52,211 bases of DNA from Carex sylvatica (Eukaryota > Streptophyta > Magnoliopsida > Poales > Cyperaceae): assembly GCA_964058845.1 (NCBI GenBank), contig CAXKVR010000349.1, positions 1 through 52,211 on the forward strand. The letters are read 5' to 3'. Shown one piece after another: positions 36,557 to 47,290 of the stretch. Below the pieces are notes generated by a model. That model was given only the letters and a program-made list of their open reading frames with translations. It had not been told where the DNA came from and did no database searches. Each line of letters opens with the position of its first letter. The first letter of the stretch is position 1. The translations under genes and the position numbers were made by a program.

Positions 36557-38368
36557 TGATAAGCATAAATTATATACACATTTGATCTAGATTTTATCAT
36601 GAAATAACACCAATTATCTTGTATTTATAATATAAAGTGATTAAAATACACCTAGAATCAAGTTACTGCGGCTATTTGGCTTTTCAATGCAGGAAATGAT
36701 GCAAAATAGCAAAAATACCCCCAGTGTGGGTCATCCAGCCGCACTCACTACGCAGAGAAAAAGTCCGAGCCTAGTGCGGACGCACTTAGGGACAGTGCGG
36801 ATGAGCCCAGCCGCACTCAATACTTGGTCGATTTCAGTAACTCCAGAAAAGCACAGAACCCACACGCAGTGCGGGTCATCCATCCGCACTCCCATCCGCA
36901 GTCAGAGTTATTCAAAGGAGTTAAAAAAAGGAAACTTGTCCCAATGCAGGTGAAGCCACCCGCAGTGCGGGTAATCCATCCGCACTGGACCCGTAGAAAG
37001 TCAATAACTGCCCAGTTTGACAGTTTTTCTATTTTTGGCGCTTTATGGACGCATTTTTACTGCCAGAAATACACATGCTTGTCGGGGAAGCAATGTAAAC
37101 AGAGCACCCACTAACCCCACCTTCTAGCCTCTAAATCGGGCATTGTCCTTGGATATAAAAGAGAGAGTTCTTCCCCATTCAAGGATATCAATCATCTCAT
37201 CACACCAACACATCAACCAACACACCATCATTCTCTCTCTTTACACACACACTTAGCGATAAATTCTGGAGTAAGGAAAGCTTTCAAGCAAGGAGAAGAA
37301 GGATTTCCGGAGCAAGATTCGGCAAGATAGAGGGCTTTGATTTGTCAAAGGGTGTAATCATTTCTTTTATTTCATTTCTTCTTACTTTGCCAATTTTTGT
37401 AATGGATCTCTCCAAGAGGGAGTAGTTCTCTCTCTAGGGGTTTAGGTCAATATGCATGAACTTGTTTAATTCTATTTTATTTGGTTATTTGCTTTTATTA
37501 TGATTGTTTTATGGGATTTGATTGTTAATTTCTGTGATTTAATAATTTGTGTTAATTACATAGTTAGTACTTGAATTGTAGTATCCCGTTTTAGTTTCAA
37601 AAGAACTAAAATTGACTGTGATCAATAGGATAGTACCAAATTATGAATGCAAATATCCTAGGTTTAGATTAAGATTCTAACCAATTTAATCTAAGTCGAA
37701 ACTATAGAAATTAAGATTAGGGACTTGGTGAAGGACCTAACCGTGAAGTCAAATCCTAATTAGGACATCTCAAATCAAGTCGGATATTGGTATCATGGAC
37801 TTTATTGAGAAGCACCAATACTCGAGGAGAGGAGAGACTAACAAGAGCTTATGGTTTAGGTAGCTAGGGTGAAGGACCTAATCGTGAAGTCCGAATTACC
37901 TAGACACATTATTAATTCACGAAAGTGACCCTTAATAACATATTAGGTTAGAAACCTCGTCAAATCATACATGAATTCAAGCAAATACCGAATAAGATAG
38001 AATTAGCAAGGGATTGTAGACCAAAGACCCCTAGATCTTCTCAACTTGAAAACAAACCAATATTTCTTTCTTTCATTTCATTTACATGGATTGTTTACTA
38101 TTCATTATTTTCGGGTATTGAACCCAACCTTTAGGATTACTTAAACAAACCCCCCTTATTATACTTTATTGCACTTTACTTTATTATTATTTTCTGAAAT
38201 TTATTATTTAGAGTTTAAAACTAAGTATTTCCCATACTCTCTGTGGATCGATACATGAAATACTACTTTGATATAATTGTGCACTTGCAATTTGACTCAA
38301 AAGTATTAAAGGTTAAAAAATACAGCTTGCTGTACTGAAACTTTTTAGCGTACCCTTAACACGCATCA
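36557..38368 (+). mobile_element. 1,812 bp solo LTR with perfect 5 bp duplication
   Basis: AATGT lies at 36552-36556 and 38369-38373. The LTR runs from TGATAAGC to CGCATCA. It contains paired GTGCGG/CCGCAC motifs (36720-36995) and a TATAAAAG box at 37155-37162. No internal coding region lies between the duplications, so this is a solo LTR left by recombination between two LTRs. The gypsy assignment is inferred from length and layout. The orientation follows the TATA box. Confidence 0.92.
36720..36995. repeat. Repeated GTGCGG / CCGCAC motif pairs in the solo LTR
   Basis: CAGTGCGG or close variants are followed ~10-15 bases later by its inverse CCGCACT at about 36725-36750, 36802-36822, 36861-36887 and 36964-36987. 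The pairs are spaced irregularly over 270 bases. They sit at the same relative place as the TACGG palindromes in the LTR at 1-590, but with a different core sequence. Confidence 0.8.
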
Positions 38369-39989
38369 AATGTGGACAGTGGCAACTGCCTTTCTTAGAG
38401 ATGAGACATTGTTTATTATACGCAGGTGACTCATTATTTTTTATGAAACCCGAATTGAGACAGGCACAAGCTTTGAAAATCTTATTCCTAGTCTTTAGAA
38501 AAATTTCAGACTTAGCAGTAAGTATGGATAAATCTGAATTGCTAGTAACCACTGACAACTCTCATCTTATACAACAACTAACAGATATGTTAGGTTGCAA
38601 GAAAGGATGCTTTCCTTTCAACTACCTCGGACTGTCGTTGTCTGATAGCTCACTTCCAAAACAGCTTTCATTCCACTTCTTCAAAAAATTAACAGTAGGT
38701 CTCAAGGTTGGGCTGCAAGTCACTTGTCAATAGCAGGGAGATTGATTTTAATTAATGCGGTCTTGTCTTCCATTCTGACGTATTTTATGTCGGTTTTCAA
38801 ACTACCGGTGTGGGTAATTCAGGAAATAGATAAGACAAGAAGAAAATTTCTTTGGAAAAAGTATTCAAGTGATGAAAGGGAAATACCGTTAGCAAATTGG
38901 GAATTAGTATGCACACCGAAGAGACTTGGAGGTTTGGGAATAATTGACTTAAAGATTTTTAACGAAGTACTTCTTGCAAAATGGTACTGGTATTGGGTTA
39001 AACCCGAAGCAAGATTACGGAAGTCAATTTTCATAGATGCATTTGAGATGGAAAGGCCAAACGAATTGCTGGATTGCAAGTTTTTTAAACAAACCCTCAA
39101 ATCAACACATAACCTTTGTGAAAGCTTCATGGTAAGAATAGTAGGAAATGGGGAAAGGATAAAATTCTGGAAACACAATTGGGGCCTTGATTTTCTATAT
39201 AAATAATTCCCACTACTGTATGACGAAGCTACAGATAAAAACTTATCAGTTCAACATGCATTTCAACAAAATTTCACAAATCTTTGCATCATTTTTGGAA
39301 CAACACAGCAAAGGGCAATATTGACACAGCTTCAGCAATTACATAATTTACTGGTAAATCATCTTCCTTTATCAATGGCACAAAATGAGGTACAATGGTC
39401 TCTAACAAGCACTAAAATATTCTTGGTTCAGTCCATGTACCAAGGATTAAAGGGGGAAGCAAATAACACAGTATTGATTCACAAAATCTGGAAAATGAAA
39501 GTGCCTCCAAGAATAAAGGTGTTTACTTGGCTGGCATATTATGAAAAGATATTGACAGCAGAAAACTTACAAAAAAGAGAATGGAATTTATGAGTATGTG
39601 TGTGTTATGCCGAGCTAATGACGAATCAATCAGACATTTATTTTCTGAGTGTCCCTTTTCATTGACAGTATACACAAACCTTTCTATCACATTCCGATTA
39701 CCAACAAGAAATTGGTAGAGAGAATTAAATGAAGAAGGAGCGCATCACTGGATTGTGCAGAAAAATGGGGATTGTAAATCAAAAGAAGTGATAACATTGG
39801 CTATGTTCATATGCTGGAGAGAGCGTTGTGCTAGAATTTTTAGAGACCACTCTAAGAAGCTGCACGAGTTAATTACAGAAGTTCAAGATCAATGGAACTA
39901 TCTCCATTGATAAAATAAGAGCGGTGACTTACTTCTCTGTATATGTTTTCCAATCTCGGGACATCACATTGACAAGAAAAGGTTTCACA

Positions 39990-40765
39990 ACTAGACTGGT
40001 ACGGAGGCGCGATACCAACAGCCCTGACAAAGGAGACAACATTACTATAAGATATTACCGAGGGGACAAAGAGAAAATAGGGTCAAAATTCACTCACTGG
40101 ATATGTATCATGTATGATTGATAGGGTAATATAGATGCTGGTAAAGGAGAAGAAAAGAATACAAAAATTTCAAGAGTTCAATGCCAAAACAGGGAAGATA
40201 GTGCAGATTTTCAAAGAAGAGTGGGATACTGGTGTGACAGTTGCCATATTGGTACAAGAACAAGGGAGAATTCAAGAAATTAACAATCCAGAATAATAGA
40301 GATGGGGGATACTTGTACGACAATGAGGATACTGATACCAAATTCGGTTCATGGTACAAAGACATGTAAGGAATTCGATAACTGGTAAGACAATTGAAGA
40401 AGGGAGTTAAGTGAAGATAGAAGCAGCAACACATGATATGTGGTGTTCTCAGAACAACAGGGCGTAATTTTAAAAAAAGAAAAAAAGAAAAAAAAAGAGA
40501 AGAGGTTCAAGATCAGTGGAATTATCTTCATTGATAGGAGAGAAGAAGAATTTTCAATTTTGGAGATTTCAGAATTTACTTATCGAATTTCAACATATTG
40601 GTACGAGAGATGAATTATTAGTACGAGAAATGACTTATTGTTATGAGAGCAGACAACCCCAAAGAAGATTAACTTACTGGTATATTGAAGACTAACTTAC
40701 TGGTACGTGAGCAGTCAACCACATTGAGGAATGACTTACTGGTACAAGGGACAGTACCAATAACA
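39990..40765 (+). repeat. Degenerate TACTGGTACGAG motif series in the LINE 3' region
   Basis: About a dozen loose copies of TACTGGTACRAG are spread between the last ORF2 piece and the LINE tail, for example at 39995, 40245, 40595, 40675, 40697 and 40737. Spacing is irregular, 20-200 bases. The meaning is unknown. Confidence 0.5.
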
Positions 40766-41121
40766 GTCACAAAACAGAAATGTTGAATAGAAATTGCCGA
40801 AGAAGAGTTTTCAATTCTGGAAGAGCAGCAATGGATGGTGCAGAGTGGAAGAAGGTAGCATTGTTAGTGATACTACTCTGCTGGAAGAAATCTCCTCACT
40901 GACAAGAAAAGCTTTACAATTTTTGCATTTTAAACCCTGTTGTTTGTCAATTTTTGGTTTTTGTTGTTTTATATTTTAATTTTTTTTGTTTTGTTTTATT
41001 TTTTTCTTATTCAACTAGGTTGAATATCACTAAGTTTTTGTACTTGGTTTCATGTTGAAACCTTTTTATGATCAATAAAGCAAATAAGGATTAGATCCTT
41101 ATTTTTCCTCAAAAAAAAAAA

Positions 41122-41559
41122 GTAATACGAATTCATGAATTCAAAGTGATTTGATTATTTTTTTTCTCTTTGCGGTTGAGAAGAGAGCAATGATCGAGTT
41201 GCTAGAGAGCAGAAAGCACCCCCCAACTTTACATAGCCTCGCTTACTAATTTATTTATTTTATATGTATTAACACCTCTCAACTTTACGTAGTTCTTCTT
41301 ATACTCAAATCTTGATTCCACATAAAGTTCCCTTATATTTAAATCTTGGTTCCACCCCTGTCAAAGAATATGAGTAACTAACGATTCATGAACCGATTTA
41401 CTGAGCAAAGCATTAACTGCATGTTCATTATTTTTCTTGTCAATTTTTATTTCTCCATTAATTTATTGTTCTCATCACACTTTGGTTCATATATAGTCTC
41501 TACAATCTCTCAAAGATCAAAGAGATCAAGATATAAGTGAGGTTGTGGTAATATGCATA
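41122..41559. other. AT-rich intergenic DNA
   Basis: No gene or clear repeat is seen between the LINE tail and the next foldback element. Confidence 0.5.
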
Positions 41560-41910
41560 GCGTATATTAGTTTGTATTATAGAATAACATTTTTGTGATT
41601 AAAGTTTAAATATTTAATTTGATCGTAATTATAGGCCAACTTTTATATTTTATAAAAAAATTTACTATTTTTTTTACTATTATTTTATATAGGTTGAAGA
41701 TCACTATTTTGAATGATCTCAAAGTTGTAGATCAATTAATTTTCTATTTAACTAAACAAAAAGCCAAAAAAATCTAAAAAAATGTAAAATTTAAATCTAC
41801 GAGTACATTACGGAGATTGTGTTGAACGATTAGATTATTTTTTTTAATTTTAAATATTTCAAATAAAAATATTAATCCGTACAAACTAATATACATTATA
41901 CATAGTAGTA
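41560..41910. mobile_element. Old, diverged foldback element
   Basis: GTATATTAGTTTGTA (41569) is mirrored by TACAAACTAATATAC (41880). The inner arms can be aligned only loosely, but TTTTACTATT, GATCTACAA/TTGTAGATC and AAAAAATGTAAAATTTAAA recall elements A, C and D. The termini are eroded. Confidence 0.55.
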
Positions 41911-42316
41911 TAGTACCATAGTCTCACTTTTAAAATATTATTACTCTACAATCTCTCATATTTCAGCATGCACTTCTTGAAAACGAGAAATTCTTACATG
42001 AATGATCGAATATGACCGGTCCGTTGGCATATCTTGGTGTTTTATTCGGATCAAAATACTCGGATATGCTTATTTTGTGGAAATCACATCCTCTCCGATG
42101 CCTGATAAGGGAATCTTTTATAATTACTAGATCTGACCATTCTTTTTAACTTGGCACGAATTTCAAAGTCCAACAATAATGCTCCCTATTGCAATCGAGA
42201 TTTAATCTCAAACCGTAAAGTGAGGATGATCTTCTGCAATACCAAAGAGGATACGGATTCTATTTGTGAACCCCTTGGATACAGGCATAAAAGATGACAT
42301 AAATACTTCATGCAAT
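41911..42316. other. Intergenic DNA, no gene seen
   Basis: Nothing recognisable on either strand. The open frames here are short and have no family signature. Confidence 0.45.
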
Positions 42317-42680
42317 CAATGGCGGAGCCACTATGTAACAGTGGTAGACAATTACCTACCTCTGAAATTTTAAAACCGAGTATGAAGTAGTATAAATATG
42401 TTGGCATGTCTATTTCTGAAAATTTGATTGCCTACTCCTGTCCTTTGATAATTCAATACTACAATCCAATCAAATGAATTAAATTGTCAATTAAGACTGA
42501 TAATTGACTAAAATTGTTAAGTGTTAATGTTTTTCTTGATTTTGTTTAAATCTAATTTATAATTTGGTGAGATTGATTAAAATAATTCAAGTATATAAAT
42601 TAATTTGCTTACTTATTCAGTAATCCGGTAACCTGAATTTTTTTTTTCCATTTTTGATTCAAATTCTGGCTACGCCACTT
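42317..42680. mobile_element. hAT-type MITE, diverged
   Basis: It begins CAATGGCGGAGCC and ends GGCTACGCCACTT, an eroded hAT terminal repeat of the same type as 35572-35778. The flanks CATGCAAT and AATGCAGT agree at six of eight positions. The interior is AT-rich and non-coding. Confidence 0.65.
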
Positions 42681-42739
42681 AATGCAGTACATAAAACAGT
42701 TTGGGGATATATGCAAAATGGACACTAATAACTGTTCTG

Positions 42740-43050
42740 TTTTAAAACCATTTTGGGCTTTGCAAAGAAATTTATTGGGCTTGTAATTTTAACCGGTCTG
42801 TACAAAACCCCAAGTTTTGATATTTATTTCGAAACCCTAGCTATAGGTTCACTGACTTCACTCTCTCTCTAATCAGCAGCCCCCATTCCTTTTTCGTGTT
42901 CATTTTTTCCAGCCTAGAACTCTTACAATCCCTCTCTAGCTTCCATCAATAATTATAATATTTTTTTGTAGAAGCTTTCAGTTTCATATTCTCATTTAAA
43001 AAGAAGACTATAATTGCACAAGAACAAGAGGTTTGTCCCAATCCCGTGAG
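42740..43050 (+). promoter_or_regulatory. Promoter and 5' UTR exon of an F-box-like gene, ending at a splice donor
   Basis: TTTTGGGCTTTG (42751), TTGGGCTTG (42774) and AAACCCTAGC (42833) are common plant promoter motifs. A CT-rich transcription start region follows (42850-42930). A perfect donor GAG/GTGAGT lies at 43048-43056. No ATG-led coding exon follows; the next recognisable sequence is the inverted F-box/LRR duplication at 43495. Confidence 0.5.
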
Positions 43051-43494
43051 GTGAGTTTATGCTCAGATCTGAATTTTCATTTAAATTATTTGAAAATATA
43101 AATCAACTATTTGCAATTTTTCATTTCTTATTTTTGTTCTGGTATTTTTTTACCTGCTTGGTACCTAATCCCACCTTTTGTTTTTAGATTTTTTTTTTTA
43201 ATTGGAGTTTTTAGGTGTACATGGTCGTGCTGTTAAGGTTTCTGGTTTCTGATTATTAAGTCAGCCTTTTACAAGGAACCAAGAAAATGTAGCATCCGTT
43301 ATTCTTAGATTGAAATAATGTCTATACATATAACAAAGTAGCCTACAATCTTTTTTTCTGTCATATCTGGTTTTATAAGACACTTATTATTCCTTATGCC
43401 ACAGGTGTCAATAGGTGGGTCCTACCAACTCATAGACGTGCTCATGAGTAACTGTCTCAGCAGTGGGCTGAGCAGAGTCTATATTTTGACCTAG

Positions 43495-43935
43495 AACCAA
43501 GAACCAATTTCTTCTTTAGTGTTGGAACATATGTCAATGATGCTGATATAACAACTTTTATGCACTAATTCTTCAAGCACAGGACACCCCAGTAAAAGCT
43601 TCTTCCTAGAGGCAACACTACCAACGTTAAGGGTTTTAAGGCAAGGAAAGTTTACTGACTTGGGTTCTATGGCTATAAGAGGATCGACTATTGTGGAGAG
43701 GCATAACTTGAGATTTTTAGCTATGCCTCTTCACAATAGTCTCAGTAAACTTTCCTTGTCTTAAAACCCTTAACCTTGGTGGTGTTACAATTAAGTGATA
43801 ATTTTATGAAAAAGCTTTTGTTGGGATGTCCTGTTCTTGAAGAATTTGTCCTTAAAAATTATTATATCGGTATCATTGAGATATGTTCCAACGCTTTCAA
43901 GAAATTGGTTCTTGGTAGTTCAACTCGACCTCATT
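43495..43935. pseudogene. Inverted duplication of an F-box/LRR (FBD-type) gene fragment
   Basis: The plus-strand copy (about 43722-43990) encodes KLLLGCPVLEEFVLKNYY and CSNAFKKLVLGSS. The minus-strand copy (43705-43495) encodes FPCLKTLNVGS, KKLLLGCPVLEELVHKSCY and IIDICSN. Both are the leucine-rich 'GCPVLEEL' segment of plant F-box/LRR proteins. The copies face each other with a 16-base loop (43706-43721), so a transcript would fold into a stem of about 200 pairs. One arm has about 30 extra bases (43660-43690) and the other about 20 (near 43790). The arms have diverged moderately. Neither copy has an F-box or start codon, so neither is a working gene. Confidence 0.82.
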
Positions 43936-44129
43936 AAATTGATATCTTGCACACACCTACAACTTCAGCAACAGTGTGGCTTTTGGGATAGCTTTGTGGA
44001 GGGGTGCATGCATTCGATTGTTTCATTTATTTTTTTTCAAAATACTTGACACTTTGGGTGCTTGAACTTCAAGTCGTGCTCCAAAAATAATTTAGGAGGG
44101 AGATGGGAGGGAAGGAATTCGTATCCTAT

Positions 44130-44315
44130 GCAATAACTCAAAAAGGAATCTTTTGAGTTAATGCATTTGAACTGTCTGATCAGCTTTAAGATTTGTGCGA
44201 ATTAAATTCGCACTAATATTAAAGACTCCCCTGTATTTTAGGTGAGAGCTGAATGTGCTTCGTTTACAATTGGACAGTTGATATGTATTAACTCAAAAGA
44301 TGCTCTTTTGAGGGA
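44130..44315. mobile_element. Foldback element 'F' with AACTCAAAA hairpin tips
   Basis: The left end has AACTCAAAA/TTTTGAGTT (44135-44159) and the right end ACTCAAAAGATGCTCTTTTGAG (44291-44312), each able to fold alone. Outside these hairpins the two ends match each other in reverse (TTTTGAGTTAATGCAT / ATGTATTAACTCAAAA, then GAACTGTC / GGACAGTT). The interior carries TTTAAGATTTGTGCGAATT, a variant of the shared GCACGAATCTTAAA core. The outer boundaries are uncertain. Confidence 0.7.
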
Positions 44316-45697
44316 AGGGGGAAAGAGGGAATTAAAATTCTGAAGTAACTTTTGGTATTATCATGTATTTTATTTAGTTGTGACCATTTTGCCCTTATAT
44401 AAGTACGATGTACAGTAACGTTGTATCTGTACCGATGGTACTGAGATGGTGGGTCAGACTGACCCATTTTACTGAGCTTGGTAATATGTAGGATGTGTAT
44501 CTTGAAGATGAGAGTGCACATAAAGCAAAACATTTTTATGAAAACACAATGAAAGCAGTAGTACCAGTACTCGTGTACAGATGGAGAATGCTTGGATCAA
44601 CAAAAATTAACGCCATTAGAACTTGTAAATTTGGAGAATGCTAGAGGTTTTGAAATTTATGATTAGATCAAACCGGAATGCACTTTTTCCAGTTTTAGTT
44701 CATATCTCATTATAATTCAACACATAAGCAAACTGCTCTCATGTACAGATGATGCCATAAACAATCAATGTTATTTTTTTCCATACGATATGTAGGCATA
44801 ATATAGTTAGTATTATTATTACTATTAGTAGTACTATTATTACTATTTTATTACTATCTACTTTACTAACTGGTACATACCAAATCTAATTTCCAATGTT
44901 GCAAGAAATCCTAATATGTATTAGCTATGTACCTCAGATTTCAACAGAATTACATCCAAAAAAACTCAATATTTCACTTTTACCCTACATTTCAGCAGAA
45001 TTATACCAAATTGCAACCAAACCAAAAAAAATACTACTATGATATTTTTCCATGCGAACTTTGTCACAGCATTGCCCATCATGAACAGCCTATAAATCAA
45101 TTTATCTCGATTGCGCTCATCTATCTAAGAAAAGGTAAAGGTTATCATGTCATTGGTACCAATACAAATTACACAAAAGTAATTATTGATTACGCAAAAA
45201 TCTTTCTTGAAACTTTTTTGCTTTGCATTATTAAATACCAGACATCAGTGCCTTCTCAACGTTCCAGGTAATATGAGAATAGTAATAAAAATATTTTAAT
45301 AAGTTTGAATAGGTGATTTGTGCCAGAGGAAATAACACATAGCATCAAATGTCCTCATCGCATCTTTTTTTTCCACCACAACATATTAAAAAAATGCATC
45401 CTTCTTTTTCCCAATACAACATTATCTTAAAAAAAGCATTGAATAATGAATATAACAAGCATTGAATAATGAATATAACGTGAACTTACCTGGCCACACT
45501 GTTGATTTCTGAAACATGAAACAAAAAGACATCTCCTTTCTCTACTTTTCAGCAATTAACGGGAGTACCTTTTGTCGGTGCTTTCTTTATATTAATTTCT
45601 ATTTTTTTGTGTAATAGTTAATCTATATATTACAAATATTTTTTTGCCTTTCTTTTACAGGAGCACTGCACGAGTAAACAAATAAAAAAATGCAAGA
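44316..45697. other. AT-rich intergenic DNA
   Basis: No gene is recognised. GTACCAGTACTCGTGTAC near 44559 and TTAGTATTATTATTACTATT-like microsatellite DNA at 44805-44855 are noted. A 20-base direct repeat (AGCATTGAATAATGAATATA) lies at 45437 and 45459. Confidence 0.5.
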
Positions 45698-45705
45698 GTT
45701 GAAGA

Positions 45706-46467
45706 TAGGGGTGAAAACGGAGCGGATAATGCTGATACCATATCCGTATTCGTCGGATAATGAGCGAATACAAATACGGATACGGATAGTAAACGGATAT
45801 CAAAATTCAAAATTAAATTCGCCTTAAACGAATACGAATACGGAACGGATTATTTACGGATACGAAACGAATAATTAAATTATTTGAACTTTAAGATACA
45901 AATACTAATTAACAAAATTCAAATATGAAAATAAATAAATAATTTAATGTAGTTTATAATTTAACTAAATGTAGCAACATGATTTTCATAACTCATTGCA
46001 TCTAAATTATGTGTCACAGAAAATCAGACCACTTCCTTTATGTGACTAGCGTGACCGGATATATACTTTGGATTAGTCCCACAAGAGTAGACTACATTGT
46101 AACCATGAGTATATTAATAAAGCTTAGACCTGTTACTTGAATTGTTAGAGAGAAAATAGTTGAAATTAAGACTCTTCTAACCCACGTGAAGCCTAGGCTC
46201 CTTTGAAAATGGAACAAATTCTGGATTCTGGACTCTGGATATTAAAATCTGCTCCGCATATATCTGCGGATGTTATATTCGGATACATCGGATATCCGCT
46301 CCGCTCCGTACGCAAGTAAGAATATTTATACGAATCCGTATTCGGTTATATTCAGTATATTTAAAAAATATCCGAATTCGATAATTATCCGTTTAATACG
46401 GGATTCGAATCTAAACCGGATACGAAGCGGATTCGGATCGGATAATCCAACTCCGTTTTCACCCCTA
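45706..46467. mobile_element. 762 bp non-autonomous hAT element with perfect 8 bp duplication
   Basis: GTTGAAGA lies at 45698-45705 and 46468-46475. The element begins TAGGGGTGAAAACGGAGCGG and ends CTCCGTTTTCACCCCTA. Both subterminal regions are full of short GGATACG/CGGATA repeats, the expected kind of transposase binding array for hAT elements. The interior is AT-rich with no transposase. Confidence 0.93.
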
Positions 46468-46475
46468 GTTGAAGA

Positions 46476-47290
46476 ACATCTTGAAACTGTCGAGGTAAAT
46501 TCCGTACGGAGAGAACATTTCATTGGGTGGTCAACTGTTTGCAAGAATTGTTGTCGCTGAATTACTCGATCGTTGCATTGTCATGAGTTCATTTTAAAAA
46601 TGGTCACTGGTCCCTATGTCTCTTTGGGATAATTATATATTATCTCTTATGTAAAAATCTGTCAAAAAAACTGTCCTGGACACCCTGAAAAACAAACAAA
46701 TACCGTGCCTTTTCAGTTAATGAGCATAATGTAATTTACTTTTCTAGAGGTGTTCCTGAATCATTCTTTGATTAGGAATCTTAGACATTTATGTAAAACC
46801 TTTGCAAATATTTTCCTTATTATATCTGTTAGTTAGAAATTTTCCACTAACCATAAAAAAAATCTTGAAATATGCTTTCTATTGTTTTCTCTTGAAATAC
46901 ACAATTATGTTTTCGTTTATTTATTTAATATGCCCCCACTGGCAGTACAGAAAAAGTGAGTTTTTTTTATTTGAAATACACATTGCTCCTCCATTATCAC
47001 CTCTACCCAATTCATTGAGCCTTATGGCATAATTGGTACTCTTGACATGATAGGTACCAAGTTAAATGGTTATATTGAGGTTACGTTAGAAAGAAGGATT
47101 CTTTTTTTATTTTGATAAAAGACGTAAATGATTGATTGATTCACAAAAGATTCATGTTGAGTATGGCCAGGTTTTTATTTGAGCTTCATTGGCCACAAGG
47201 GGAAGCTACTATGTGGTAATAAATCGGGGTGGTAAACTGGTAATTAAATGCCTATGTGCTGAAGTACCAATCCATTTCAAAAGGAAAAGA
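46476..47290. other. Intergenic DNA, no gene seen
   Basis: GGTACC-containing phrases occur near 47034, 47052 and 47267. No domain or clear repeat is recognised. Confidence 0.45.

Larger units (their letters stand above)
35518..39909 (+). pseudogene. LINE reverse transcriptase (ORF2) remnant, split by insertions
   Basis: Pieces in order: IFWDFYVKLMGG (before and across the MITE), NKSPGPDGFTGEFYK (35908), then, after frame breaks, KADIHKAFDTVNWKF (36292), RRGVRQGDPLSPLLF (36461) and, after the solo LTR, LLYAGDSLFF (38405). Next come SIAGRLILINAVLSSILTYF (38725), CTPKRLGGLGIIDLK (38910), IWKMKVPPRIKVFTWLA (39487) and a Cys/His tail CVLCRAND (39598). The usual YADD catalytic box is YAGD, so one catalytic aspartate is lost. 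Several stops and shifts separate the pieces. It is dead. Confidence 0.9.
35440..41121 (+). mobile_element. 5'-truncated LINE with nested insertions
   Basis: Reverse transcriptase sequence starts around 35518, directly after foldback D2. The element ends in an A run at 41111-41121. A hAT MITE (35572-35778) and a solo LTR (36557-38368) are nested inside it. The 5' end is lost. No convincing target duplication of the LINE itself was found. Confidence 0.85.

Noticed and set aside
35430..41140. Target-site duplication of the long LINE
   Set aside because: AGTAATACGAATTCATG after the A tail and AGTAACTAATGTGTATTCG before the element look alike only loosely; not accepted.
44927..45271. 114-residue open frame as a gene
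   Set aside because: AT-driven Asn/Tyr/Gln-rich sequence without motif, splice context or conservation clue.
45661..46500. Small exon split by the hAT element (CAG/GAGCAC ... CGAG/GTAAAT)
   Set aside because: Splice-like borders are present, but every frame of the joined piece is short and stops or lacks any recognisable protein.
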